Of a DNA stretch of 64,000 nucleotides, positions 36,601 through 46,000 are shown piece by piece (positions within the stretch are counted from its first letter, which is position 1; every line of letters starts with the position of its first letter). The DNA is from Paraescarpia echinospica. Lineage: Eukaryota; Annelida; Polychaeta; Sabellida; Siboglinidae. Below the pieces are notes generated by a model. The model was not told the DNA's origin and ran no database searches. It saw only the letters and a program-made list of their open reading frames with translations. The stretch covers positions 64,288,757 through 64,352,756 of the forward strand of contig CM034535.1 in the NCBI GenBank assembly GCA_020002185.1. The letters run 5' to 3'. A program made the position numbers and the translations under genes.

Positions 36601-38520
36601 GGTTAGTACTTCACACCATGTCTGAATAGAGTGCAATTATGGGTCTTGGCAAACTTCTATAACTTTGCTTAAGTTACTTTGAATTCATTTGTAGGTACAC
36701 ATTGCAGTAAAACAGCAGGTAGTCCAGTTCACAATTACTAAGGTCAATCATTATACCTGTGTATACTCATAACATTTCATTCATTACACTATGTACTACG
36801 TGAACAGTTGTACATTAGTATGTGTAAAGAGATATATTACAATTAGGTCACTTGTATTGTTTAGTCTGGTATCAAACTGCCAGACTTAATAATAATGTTT
36901 TGCCTACTGAACCATTTCTTTTGTATTGAAACTGAATGAAACCACTTGTTCACTGTGTACATGCACTACTGGTAGTATGAATGCCAGCTAAGTCCCATAG
37001 AAAATATTACTTAACACAGAATCTAGGACACAACCAGCATTAAAATCTGAAGGACATTTTTGAAACATTTTCTCTACATTTTTCCATTCTTGTACAACTG
37101 TTTAGAAGACTAGGTTAATCAAAACAGGCCATGACAATGTTGTGTCGAATTATCCAGTACTTACATACAAAATGTCATAAATTGGCATCTGGGTGGTACA
37201 AGTTACACAGAATGCCCAGTTGTATAAATTTACCATACTTCTATTAAAAAGATTATTTATTTTTGGAAAAGAAACAAACAGACACTCAAGGTGTTGTGAT
37301 GATCAGGTTACAAAAATTAATACCTTTTATAAATAATTTGTAACATAAATCAATGTTTATGCATGCATTACATTGAATCATTATCTTTTTTGTTTTTTTT
37401 TGTTATAGAAAAAACTTATGCTTGAAGAAAAACATGCACATTGTCATACATTTTTACTGCAGGTGGGTTTTGAGGAGCTACGTTAAATGCAGTATGCACA
37501 CAGCATCCAAACACTGGGTGCGGACGAGTCTGTGTAACTTGTAAGGACTCCGACAGTATTTAAGAAAAACTGGTCAACTGTTTCAATATTTGTTTAATGT
37601 ATATATATATATACATTAAACAAATATTGAATATATATATATATATAATATATATATACATATATATATATATATAGTGGGGGCCAATTAAAATGCATCA
37701 GTTACAAAAAAATCTGGGTTTAGCTAATTTTTGACACTACTTAAAAATCAACATGGTTCTTGAACTGTTTATTTTATTGCAGTATGCTAAATTATGTATA
37801 TAAAATATATATTAAAACATAAATATTAGGAAAACAATTTCATATTAAAATGTCCTGCTTTGATCATTTTGGGGGCTTAACAAAATGCCCTGTGTTCAAA
37901 AAGGAATATTAGCACTACTCCAATATTAAATCAAGAGACACTGTACATTTGACAATTTAAAAAAACTGATATGACCAGTCACATTTACGCTGTTGCATAA
38001 TAATAACTCAGTATCTTCAAAATCTTACCTTTCTGCAATGTCTCCCATTCTGGCCAATTATCTGAACATTTGCTTCATTCAAAATATTACTCATTGGAGC
38101 ATAATGCAATTGAACACAAACTATTGACAAATTATTAATTGGTGACATATTGTCATTGTTTATAATAATAAATGTGTGTGACACTATGTGTGTGACACTG
38201 TGTGTGTGTGTGTGTTTGTATATGAGTGTGTGTCATTTTGTTGGCAAGACTTTTATGACATGGACAAATTCTGGGTCTTTATAGTCCTCAGACGTTTTGT
38301 ATATGACCTTGTGTAATGAAATTTTTTTAACTGAGTTCTGTGAATGATATATACATACTTTACGGTACATGACACCCATGAGGGCATCTTCAGCGAATTC
38401 TCCGATGTCCTCTTCTGGTGCAAACAGGTTGTCTTCTTCGCTGCATTCGTCCGACTGTCGCTGCAGTGGGTTCACTTTTGATGTTGCCTCGGCTTTCACT
38501 TCCTGTATTTCGCCGTTCAT
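21198..38520 (-). CDS. GTPBP1: GTP-binding protein 1 (translational GTPase), complete, 10 coding exons
   Basis: Exons in order: 38359-38520, 34412-34520, 29489-29669, 28517-28763, 28231-28326, 26968-27206, 26222-26366, 24464-24646, 23613-23748, 21198-21673. All have GT-AG borders and matching phases; the CDS is 1974 nt, 657 aa, close to vertebrate GTPBP1. Motifs: G1 GNVDAGKST (156-164), G3 DLAGHEKY (239-246), G4 TKID (295-298), then EF-Tu-like beta-barrel domains with [14 protein letters not shown] and the conserved block ending [12 protein letters not shown]. The C-terminus is a divergent basic then Ala/Thr-rich tail ([15 protein letters not shown]). The family is related to eEF1A and, in animals, acts in the cytoplasm in resolving stalled ribosomes and in exosome-linked mRNA decay. 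The introns carry most of the repeats at 21.8-38 kb. Head to head with JOSD. Confidence 0.96.
21690..21862. repeat. 39-bp tandem repeat, left part
   Basis: Two to four increasingly clear units of the form ATGCTGCACATATCTTATAC followed by CCATAAAAATGTCACGTGT. The array is broken at TA 21861-21862 by a transposon and continues at 23160. Confidence 0.8.
21861..23161. mobile_element. TA-flanked non-autonomous DNA transposon (pogo/Tigger-like ends)
   Basis: Perfect 20-bp termini CAGTAGTCCCTCTCTTCAGC at 21863 and its complement ending 23159, flanked by TA on both sides (21861-21862, 23160-23161). The 1297-bp body has no transposase. The CAGTAGTCCCTC terminus and TA target resemble pogo/Tigger families, an inference from the ends only. 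It sits exactly within the TTATACCC of a 39-bp tandem unit, so the original site can be read from neighbouring units. Confidence 0.88.
23160..23225. repeat. 39-bp tandem repeat, right part
   Basis: Continuation of the array interrupted at 21861: CCCATAGAAATGTCACGTGT, ATGCTGCACATATCTTATAC and CCATAAAAATGTCACGTGT. Confidence 0.8.
23613..23748 (-). CDS. GTPBP1: GTPBP1 exon 9
   Basis: [20 protein letters not shown], then [20 protein letters not shown] and QAM. Donor ATGG|GTAGGC, phase 1. Confidence 0.95.
24291..24437 (+). repeat. dispersed repeat family 2, copy a
   Basis: GCGATTAAGGTCGCCCTGGG, TAAAGTATAGG, TTAGTCTTGCTAATAAGGTC and the ending GACCTTAATAGGGAGGTTCC. Other copies lie at about 27262-27425 (minus) and 53311-53458 (plus). 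All are intronic. Non-coding; class unknown. Confidence 0.75.
24464..24646 (-). CDS. GTPBP1: GTPBP1 exon 8
   Basis: [20 protein letters not shown], then [29 protein letters not shown] and FSLKK. Donor AAG|GTAAAG, phase 0. Confidence 0.96.
24838..25511. mobile_element. 674-bp foldback (long inverted repeat) element
   Basis: Left arm 24838-25160 and right arm 25162-25511 are inverted copies of each other along their whole length, with scattered mismatches and small indels. Examples are AATTATTCTGAGCTAACAA and GTCAAGAATCATCAGCTAGA on the left, with their complements on the right. The centre is a hairpin GCATTTTTCA/TGAAAAATGC at about 25149-25174. The outer ends are CTATTAAGG and CCTTAAATAG. It lies in the GTPBP1 intron between exons 7 and 8, so the primary transcript should fold into a roughly 330-bp stem. 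Confidence 0.92.
25512..26221. other. GTPBP1 intron 7, remainder
   Basis: AT-rich; the open frame at 25546-25881 has no recognisable domain. CCATACGG/TATACGG motifs flank the foldback on both sides (24719-24815 and 25745-25800), which could be the edges of a larger host element. Confidence 0.35.
26222..26366 (-). CDS. GTPBP1: GTPBP1 exon 7
   Basis: [20 protein letters not shown] then FLNLLS and [11 protein letters not shown], the end of the G domain and start of the first barrel. Donor CCT|GTGAGT. Confidence 0.96.
26968..27206 (-). CDS. GTPBP1: GTPBP1 exon 6 (G4 motif)
   Basis: [20 protein letters not shown], then [31 protein letters not shown] and NFTSE. Donor GAG|GTTGGT, phase 2. Confidence 0.96.
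27262..27425 (-). repeat. dispersed repeat family 2, copy b
   Basis: On the minus strand: GTAATTAAGGTCACCG, then GGTCACCTCGCTATTCAGGT and GGCTTAATAGTGAAGTTCCT. In the intron between GTPBP1 exons 5 and 6. Confidence 0.72.
28231..28326 (-). CDS. GTPBP1: GTPBP1 exon 5 (G3 motif)
   Basis: [20 protein letters not shown] then [12 protein letters not shown]. The donor is ATG|GTGGGT, chosen because it joins to VGANAGVVG in the next exon. Confidence 0.95.
28517..28763 (-). CDS. GTPBP1: GTPBP1 exon 4 (G1 motif)
   Basis: Starts [20 protein letters not shown], then [20 protein letters not shown] and [13 protein letters not shown], the hallmark GTPBP1 switch region. Donor AAG|GTAGCG, phase 0. Confidence 0.97.
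29489..29669 (-). CDS. GTPBP1: GTPBP1 exon 3
   Basis: Reads [20 protein letters not shown], then [20 protein letters not shown] and DDFMEVR leading into the GTPase fold. Acceptor TTGCAG, donor GTACTG, ends phase 2. Confidence 0.94.
29950..32413. repeat. 57-bp minisatellite, about 43 copies
   Basis: Unit: ACCATAATGACAGGTGACAC, AATATAAGTCACAAGTCTTC, ACCAACATATACCACGT. Frequent variants are GTGACAC/GTAACAC and CCACGT/CCAAGT/CCATGT; one unit lacks TAA near 31838, and a few have an extra A (ATAAATGAC). It lies in the GTPBP1 intron between exons 2 and 3. Because 57 is divisible by three and the unit lacks a minus-strand stop, it yields long open frames repeating [20 protein letters not shown] do not treat these as genes. 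Confidence 0.97.
32408..34023. mobile_element. probable 1.6-kb inverted-repeat DNA element with subterminal repeats
   Basis: Termini TAATGACCGTATGTATTGGG (32408) and, inward from 34023, TAATGACCATATATATTTGG match at 21 of 24 positions. Subterminal copies of a TGTCCCAAxACATAGGGA motif occur on both sides (about 32456, 32498, 33910, 33950). No transposase was found inside; the open frames are short. The first seven bases of the left end coincide with the end of the 57-bp satellite unit (ACCATAATGAC), so the exact boundary is uncertain. Confidence 0.6.
34412..34520 (-). CDS. GTPBP1: GTPBP1 exon 2
   Basis: [20 protein letters not shown] followed by a segment ending ETIFVVGVG, the conserved N-terminal block before the GTPase domain. 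Acceptor CCAG, donor GTAAGA, ends phase 1. Confidence 0.93.
35268..36123. repeat. 99-bp satellite, 8.6 copies
   Basis: Near-identical units beginning AGAAAATATAACTGTTACTG and including GGGTCTTGGTGACGTGTCAA and TGGAGATAATGCTATATAAT. Very homogeneous (only a few substitutions in the whole array), so recently expanded. It lies in GTPBP1 intron 1. 99 is divisible by three, which explains the 287-codon open frame on the minus strand. Confidence 0.97.
36124..38358. other. GTPBP1 intron 1, right part
   Basis: AT-rich unique-looking DNA with a TG-rich tract at about 36318-36360, the palindrome at 37582-37631 followed by (TA)n to 37676, and a (TG)n tract at about 38195-38232. No gene. Confidence 0.5.
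37582..37631. repeat. 50-bp perfect palindrome
   Basis: The left half TTCAATATTTGTTTAATG is followed by (TA)7 and its exact reverse complement CATTAAACAAATATTGAA. It is adjacent to another 45 bp of (TA)n, so it may extrude as a cruciform. Confidence 0.95.
38359..38520 (-). CDS. GTPBP1: GTPBP1 exon 1
   Basis: ATG at 38520-38518; 54 codons from [15 protein letters not shown] to ALMGVMYRK, acidic in the middle ([18 protein letters not shown]). Donor AAA|GTATGT, phase 0. Confidence 0.88.
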
Positions 38521-39839
38521 CGTTTTACTGATTCTATGAAACTTATGTGAATACTCAATTTGTTTTCGAATATCTCCTATGTCTGTAGACTATTGATATT
38601 GTTGGTCTACAAATGTACAACTAGTAGAAGACTACGTCTACGCTAAACAATTACAACACTGTCACTGGAAGCACATCGGATTTAGAACTTTCTTCAGACT
38701 TGAAATACGCCAATTGCATTACAATTCATATACATATGAATGAGAGTGTTCGAAATACACTAGCTGGTGTCCCAACTTTTGTTATGCTTGCAAAAAACAT
38801 CACTGGCGATACCGACTCTGAGGTTACGTGCGTTGTTGTCGATTCTTCGTCTCGAAATGTTGCCATATACCTCATTACTGACACTGTCACTGATGATGAT
38901 GCATCATTGACGCAAGAAATCGACATATGTACTACAGTGTAGTGCAATAATAAATGAACTCCAGTTTACACTGCAAGAAAAAATAGGACGTATTTCAACG
39001 TATTGCAACAGCTGGCTTGAAAGTTGACCGGAAGTAACGGACCGGAAGTAGCTTTATTTTTTATTTTGATCGTACATAATATATCAGATTATTTTTCTGT
39101 GTCTGTTTATGCAACGCTCGTATATTTATTTCGATTTTATACCTGTCAATGTTAAAACATTTTCTAAAACGTATTTACGTCATAATATTGTTTGCAATAA
39201 TTCACTAGACGGCGCCATTAGTCAACACAACTTGGGCGCCACCTAGCGAATATGTGAAATACATAAACACAAAATATGATTACGTTGTGCACAAGTACAT
39301 CACTTTTCCTTGCAAAGAGAGGTTATAGTTTTGGTTAACATTCGTATTGTTCAATCGCGTGCGTGCAAGATTATGCATCCATTAATATAAAATTGTGTAA
39401 AACATTACCATGCGGCGATTAGAGAATTGACAGTTAAAAACTGAACGAATAACAAGTACCGATTCGTCTTAAACTTGCCGGTTGCGTTCTTTTTGATTGA
39501 ATGAATCAGCGAAGTGGGCGGGGCTGTAACAGTGTAAGAGTTACCTCTGGCAGAAGTCGACCGTGTTATGGGTTATGCATTCGCATGGCATATTTTATTG
39601 CATGATAATTAAAGTGCATTGCACGAGTACCACTTTTAAAGTGTTATATAATAAGGCGACCAACTGACTACTTTCGATTTAGCCGATTAGAATTAAGCAT
39701 GTCATGACATGACGATTGACGTGAGTCATGACTCATTACTACTGACATTACTGTCATTACGCTGTTCTGATTAGACTAGTCTGACCTGGACTTGGTTATA
39801 GTTGGTGTAAAGCTTGGATTTAAACTAAACATTGGTATT
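38521..39839. promoter_or_regulatory. shared divergent promoter region of GTPBP1 and JOSD
   Basis: 1319 bp between the two start codons on opposite strands. Contains two ETS-type sites CCGGAAGT at 39028-39035 and 39042-39049, seven bases apart, and a GC box GGGCGGGGC at 39516-39524. No TATA box is placed convincingly. ETS pairs and GC boxes are typical of housekeeping bidirectional promoters; function here is inferred. The open frame at 38700-38942 has no recognisable content. Confidence 0.6.
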
Positions 39840-40003
39840 ATGTGTCTGACTATGAGGAAGAAAGACAACCAAGTATACACAGAGGAGGGAGGGATTTATC
39901 ATGAAAAACAGTCACGGGAACTATGTGCACTGCATGCACTGAACAATTTATTTCAAGACCGACACGCATTCACAAAACGTGATCTCGACGATATTTGTCT
40001 CAC
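39840..40003 (+). CDS. JOSD exon 1 (catalytic Cys)
   Basis: Two in-frame ATGs, 39840 (MCLTMRKKD) and 39852 (MRKKDNQ), neither with a strong Kozak context, so the start is uncertain by four codons. Ends DLDDICL with donor AC|GTATGT, phase 2. Confidence 0.9.
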
Positions 40004-43000
40004 GTATGTATGTCATTAAATTATATAATTTATGTGTTTAATATTAATTTAAAACTGACATGTAAGCAGTGGTTGGATTACAGAATGTGTGTAAGTTTGT
40101 TGAATCAGTTGTACCGGTACTTGCCGTCTTTGTCATTCATGGGAACCAGGCAATGGCAGGCACACATGCCCAGCATCAAAGAATAATACCCATGAAACCC
40201 CAAGTCGAACTGCCATTGTCATGCCAGCACTGCCGCTCTCCCCCACCCCCTATCCATTTCATGTGCGCCTCCCACAAACCCATCTATTCAGCTGCAAACT
40301 GTCTTCCCTTGTTTATCTATCTACATCAATGCATACACCCTGAAATACCAACCACAATATGTTGAAGTTGGTTAGTAACCTGGAAGATCATTTATTCAAC
40401 TACCTTCACATGGTATTCCAGGGGTATCTGTATCTGTATTTTGACTGGCAAAATGTCCTATGGACACATCACGCCAGTGCGCATGGTGGCTCTTATGGAT
40501 TAATTTTTTACATGTTGGGCTAGGCTAATCTGGAATGAATTCAGTGACGTACTTGATACAATGCTTGGAGGTAGAGAATTCCACTCTTTTATTGTGACTG
40601 GGAAAAAGCTGTTTCCAAATATGTTTGTCGAGTGCCTGATTTGTACTAACTGTTTATTATGTTTACGTGAGCATCTGGTGTTGCGTTTGGTGTATTGATC
40701 TAGTGGGATATCTATGAGGTTATGTTCCATTTTATATAATATGCTAAGTCTTTGGGTTTTTCTTCGTGATTGGAGGGTGTCCCACTGGAGATCTTTAAGG
40801 AGTTGTGTTACCGTTCCAGGCTCTCTAGAATAGTTGTTCTTACAAAATCTGGCGGCTTGTCTCTGGGTTCTTTCTATGAGTTTGATATTTCTTAGGCAAT
40901 GTGGATCCCATGATGCTGACGCATATTCAAGTATGGGGCGGACAAGGGTTGTGTAGGCTATGGACTTGATTTGGGTTGGGCATTTATTTAAATTTCTTCT
41001 AATCATTCCCAATGTCTGTTGTGCTTTTTTTGTGACCGAGTTGCTTTGTATTGTCCAATTTAATGTATTTGATATATGTATGCCAAGATAACAGTGTGAT
41101 TCAACAGATTTAAGTTGTTGTCCGCAGAATGTGTAGAGATTTGGTGTCGGTTTTCTTGAGGCTATTGTCATTGTATAACATTTAGTGGGGTTGAATTTCA
41201 TAAGCCACGTGTGTTGCCATTTCTCAAGTTTGAGCAGATCGTTTTGGAGGACAGATGTGTCTTGGTCAGTTTTAATCGGTGAATATAACAGGCAGTCGTC
41301 TGCAAAAAGGCGAACAGTTGAGGAAAGATTGTCTGGCAGGTCATTTATGTAAAGTAGGAAAAGTAGGGGCCCCAGTACTGTGCCCTGTGGTACCCCAGAA
41401 ATGACTTGAGTTGATGTTGACTTAGATCCATTTATAACGACCTGTTGAGTTCTTCCTGTAAGGAAGCTATTTATCCATGATGATATTGGGCCTGTGATGC
41501 CATAGTGTTTGAGTTTGTGGATTAATCTTTTATGTGGAACTTTATCGAATGCTTTGGTGAAGTCAAGGATGGCCATGTCTACAGATTTCTTCTCATCAAG
41601 TGATTTGCTTATGTCATGGATTGTTTGAATTAATTGTGTTTCAGTTGATCTTTTGGCACGGAAGCCATGTTGGTGGTCAGTTAGAATGTGGTGCTGTTCA
41701 AGATGTTTCATAATGTGACTATGTATGATGTGTTCAAGAAGTTTAGAAACCACAGGTGTTAAGGATATTGGTCTGTAGTTAGATGTTTCTGCTCTACTTC
41801 CTTTCTTAAAAATTGCTGTTACATTGGCTTCTTTCCAGGTATTGGGGACTTGTCCAGAGTCAACAGATGATTGGAAAATGTCATGTATTACTGGTGCTAG
41901 ATGAGAGGCATATCTGTTTAAGAACCATGGTGGAATGCCATCTGGTCCTTGCGATTTAGAAATGTTAATTTTGGAAAGTTGATCAAGTACTCCTTTAAGT
42001 GTAATTGTTAGTTTGGGGATTTCTCCATGTGGACTTCTGGCCATATCTGGTAGGGTGGAATTTCCTTCGTGTGTGAAGACACTTTGGAACTGATTGTTTA
42101 AGGCTTCTGCTTTATGTTTGTCGTCGCTAATGATGTTACCAGCAATGTTAAGGTCCCCAATACCCTGGTTATCCTGTCTAAGTTTAGAAATGAAGCTCCA
42201 AAATGATTTAGGTTTCTCTGTTATTGTTGTTGTCAGGAATTGACTTATGTAGGATAGTCTAGCAGAACGAAGGTGTTTATGCATGTTTCTCCTGATGTCA
42301 CAGAATTCTTTCCAGTCTTCTGGATTTCTAGTTCTTTTTGCTTTGTTATATAGCTGTTTCTTTATTTTGCACATTTTCTTTAAATCTTTATTGAACCAGG
42401 GAAGATTGTGTCTTGAAGTAGTAAGTCGGTGCGGTACATATTGGTTCATAATGTTGATGATTTTCGTGGAAACAAGATTCCACTTGTCATTGACAGTCAT
42501 GTTTTGGTTTTGAGAGAAGTATTCATGTGTAAAGTTTTCAAGAGATTTCTGGATGTTAATATTGTCGGCTTTATTTCTAATGAAGACTTTACGTTTTGGA
42601 CGATGTTTGCGTTTGGGCGAAATGTTTACATCAATAATGACTGTGCTATGGTCTGCTATTCCGTCTACTACATTTATCTTCTTTATTAACCCAGGTCTAT
42701 TGGTGAAGACAAGATCTAAAATATTGTTGGCATTTCCCTGTCTGTGCGTGGGTTCCTTGACATGTTGGATCAGACCATGTTCCTCTGTAAGAGAGAGTAA
42801 TTTATTGGCAGCAGCTGTACTGTATCCATTGTTAGTTGTGACTTGGTGAATTTCCCAATTGATGTTAGGGAGGTTGAAATCGCCAGTAATGATGACATTA
42901 TGTGTGTTGATCTTGTTACCTAATTTAGAAAGGGCTAGGTCTAGTTCTTCGATTTGAGTTCCATGAGAGTCATTTGGGGGACGATAGAGGGTACACATGA

Positions 43001-46000
43001 TTATTGGTTTCATTCCTGTTATCTGGGTTTCAGTCCAAATGCTCTCACTGTTAGTGTCTAGGTCTGGTAGGTGGCTTGTTATGAGGTCATCTTTTGATAT
43101 TTGAAATACCCCCCCTCCAGTAGTGTCTGTTTCTCTGTCCTTTCTAAAGACGTTAAAGTTGCTTGGGAATATTTCTCCATTTTTTATTGAGGGATCTAAC
43201 CATGATTCAGTGCCACAGATGATGTCTGGGTTATGCAGATTGTTTAGTGCTTCGATGTCTGAGGCTTTCTTTTTAACGCTTTGGCAGTTTATGAGGATGC
43301 ATCTGAAGTTTGGTCTCTTTTTTGGTCTATATGCTTTCTTGCTATTAGTTGTATTGTTGTTGGTGGTTTCGTTTAGGTTATGACAGTTACTGTCCAGTGG
43401 ATAAAAGGGATTTGCCGTTGGGATTTCTGTATCTCTGAAGAAAGAATTTGTGAAGTTGAAGTTGTTGCATTCGGGGCAGGCCCACGAACATGAGGAATTT
43501 ATTAATCGTTTGTATTCATTGTCATCTATTGCACAGCATTGTGAGTGGATCCAGTTTAGGCAGTGGTCGCACTGAATTGCTTTATGGTCATTTAGGACAT
43601 CTCCATGGCAAATGCCACACGGTGCTGAGCAATTTGAACAGTGCCATGGTACATTTTGGTTTCTGTAAGTGTTGTTAAATTCTTGTCTGGATATCCTGGC
43701 GCATTTGATGTGTGTGGATTTATTACAATCATTACAAGTTAGGATGAGTGCATTAGACCTTAGTGATTTCTTACATGAGTGACATTTAGAGGGGCCTGGA
43801 TTTAGTTGAACATCTCCTGAGAGCATGATGCATAGAAGAATGGAGAATTTTGTTGTTGTCCTGGGTTTATACGGTAGAGGAGTGATCAGTAATCCAGTGG
43901 AGGTGCTGGATTTGAGACATTTCAATTGGGCTATGGTTTTCCATATGGGACTATAAATGTAGTAGGACGTGACAGAATGGATGTCTTGTCTAGCTTTGGC
44001 GTTGACATAGGTCTCGTTTGTGTTGCTCTGGAAACTCTCCAATTTTTTTAAATTGGGATCATTTAAAAACCTAAAAGTTATCTGCAGACATAAAATCATG
44101 AACAGGGTACATCTAAAAGTGCATCTTGTAGAGGTATGTCGTACGGAGCCTGCCATGTCACCAACTCGAGTGGTAGTGGTTTAGAGTTGATAAAACGGTC
44201 AAGTAGTTATTAAGAAACACACCCACACTTAAAACGTGTACTGAGATAATACTAAAAAATAAAAGATAAATAATTATAAAATATCTGTCCGTCTAAACGG
44301 TTTAGTGACTAGTTGTTGTTGTTGCTGTTTTTTGACAGCCTACAATCCGGATTTGTAATAGTATGATACGTAAGCTTTATGTGAAAGTATATATTTACAT
44401 GTGTGTATGTTGAACCAGCTCACACTGGTTCATGAGTCAAACTGAAAACCCAACTAAGTAAATATAAAATAATTATAAAATATCTGTCCGTGTAAACGGT
44501 TTAGTGACTAGTTGTTGCTGTTTTTCGACAGCCTACAATCCGGATTTGTAATAGTATGATACGTAAGTTTTATGTGAAAGTATATATTTACATGTGTGTA
44601 TGTTGAACCAGCTCACACTGGTTCATGAGTCAAACTGAAAACCCAACTAACACGACACTTCCGTGTGTGCAGTCTGACTATGGAATGGTCTATGCACTCA
44701 CTTATTGGTATACAGTTTATTGTGTTTACTGTTTATTTCAGCTTGATTTCTGATAGTATATAAACAGAACTAGTAATGATAATAACATAGGTTTTACTTT
44801 GTCACTAGGAGAATGCACCGATTTATGATTTGATTTGGGGGTGGTTTGGGTTTCGCGCGCTTTATACCCGTTGTTTACTAGTTCGCCATCTTGTTTTGTA
44901 GGTTTTAGGCTGGTTGTTAGGGAAGCTAATTTGTCAAAAACTTGGTTTAGGTATGTCAGATTGCAACTACAACCGTGGGATTGTATTCCGATGTAGTTAT
45001 ACGAGTGCCTTATTCATTTATGAACGAGAGAAACGTTTGGAAATCGTAAATAATATCGGTAAATATTGGAGCGATAAAACGGATTCGACTACACCTGACG
45101 CATGCGCATGATCTTCCATATATGGGTACATATGTATTCAACAGCCACTGACATGTGAGGATGGTGGTAGTAGGTAGTTTCACTTGTTTGATGTATGCCT
45201 GAATGTACTGAATATTGGAAACACCTGACTTGGGAGTTTTTTATTACAATACATAATCACAACTGTTCTCAGTGCAAGGCGTGATATTGCTAAGTGTGTC
45301 ACATAACTCGCATTAATTATTTTATTGCAGGCTCTCTCCTGGTGCTTACATCAACCCACATCGCAGCCTTTTGGGACTGGGAAATTATGATGTCAATGTG
45401 ATTATGGCAGCACTACAGTCAAAACACTGTGATATCATTTGGTTTGACAAGAGAAAGTAAGTGGATTGAGTTTATTCTAAATGCACCAACAAGACGTATT
45501 CTGTTATGTACATTCATCTACATGTATTGGCTTTCAAAGTTCAGTGCCTTCTCAAATCAAAATGTATTTTAATATTTTTGGCAGACATGATTTAGAATTT
45601 AATGGCAATCGCAATAGGGAGTTGAGATAGAGGCACTTGAATGCGTGATCGGGATACAGAGTCGAGATCAGGACACTTGCAGACAATATTCACAATTGTG
45701 TAACTGTTTCTAGCCACGAATAGGGTTACAATGCAAATATAGTAGGGCATCATGTAAAAAAGGCAAGTCATTCATTTTGCCTTTTTTGGTACCAGGGCAT
45801 CACTGAAAAGGGGCAGGGCGTAACGCCTTGCAAATTCGACCTAGATCCAGAACACTGCACTGTATATATATATATAATATGCATTTAATTACTCAGTAAT
45901 GCATTAAGGAAGCCACGTATCGACACCAGCAAGGCAAAGGACCCAGGGAAGGTGGAGATGCTTGTGAAGAGCCTGGAAGACGCCCAGCAGGCGAAGCCCC

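Larger units (their letters stand above)
40420..44650 (-). mobile_element. full-length CR1-like non-LTR retrotransposon
   Basis: Antisense in JOSD intron 1. One uninterrupted 1218-codon frame (44156 to 40500), a short 3' UTR ending with ATACAGATACAGATACC on the minus strand near 40420, and a 5' region (44157-44650) with two direct copies of a ~185-bp repeat. Intact coding sequence suggests recent insertion. I could not define target-site duplications. Confidence 0.85.

Noticed and set aside
38700..38942. 80-codon frame between GTPBP1 and JOSD
   Set aside because: No ATG at its start, no domain, and open on both strands; more likely promoter sequence.
42283..43678. Plus-strand frames inside 40.5-44.2 kb
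   Set aside because: Shadows of the intact LINE frame on the minus strand.
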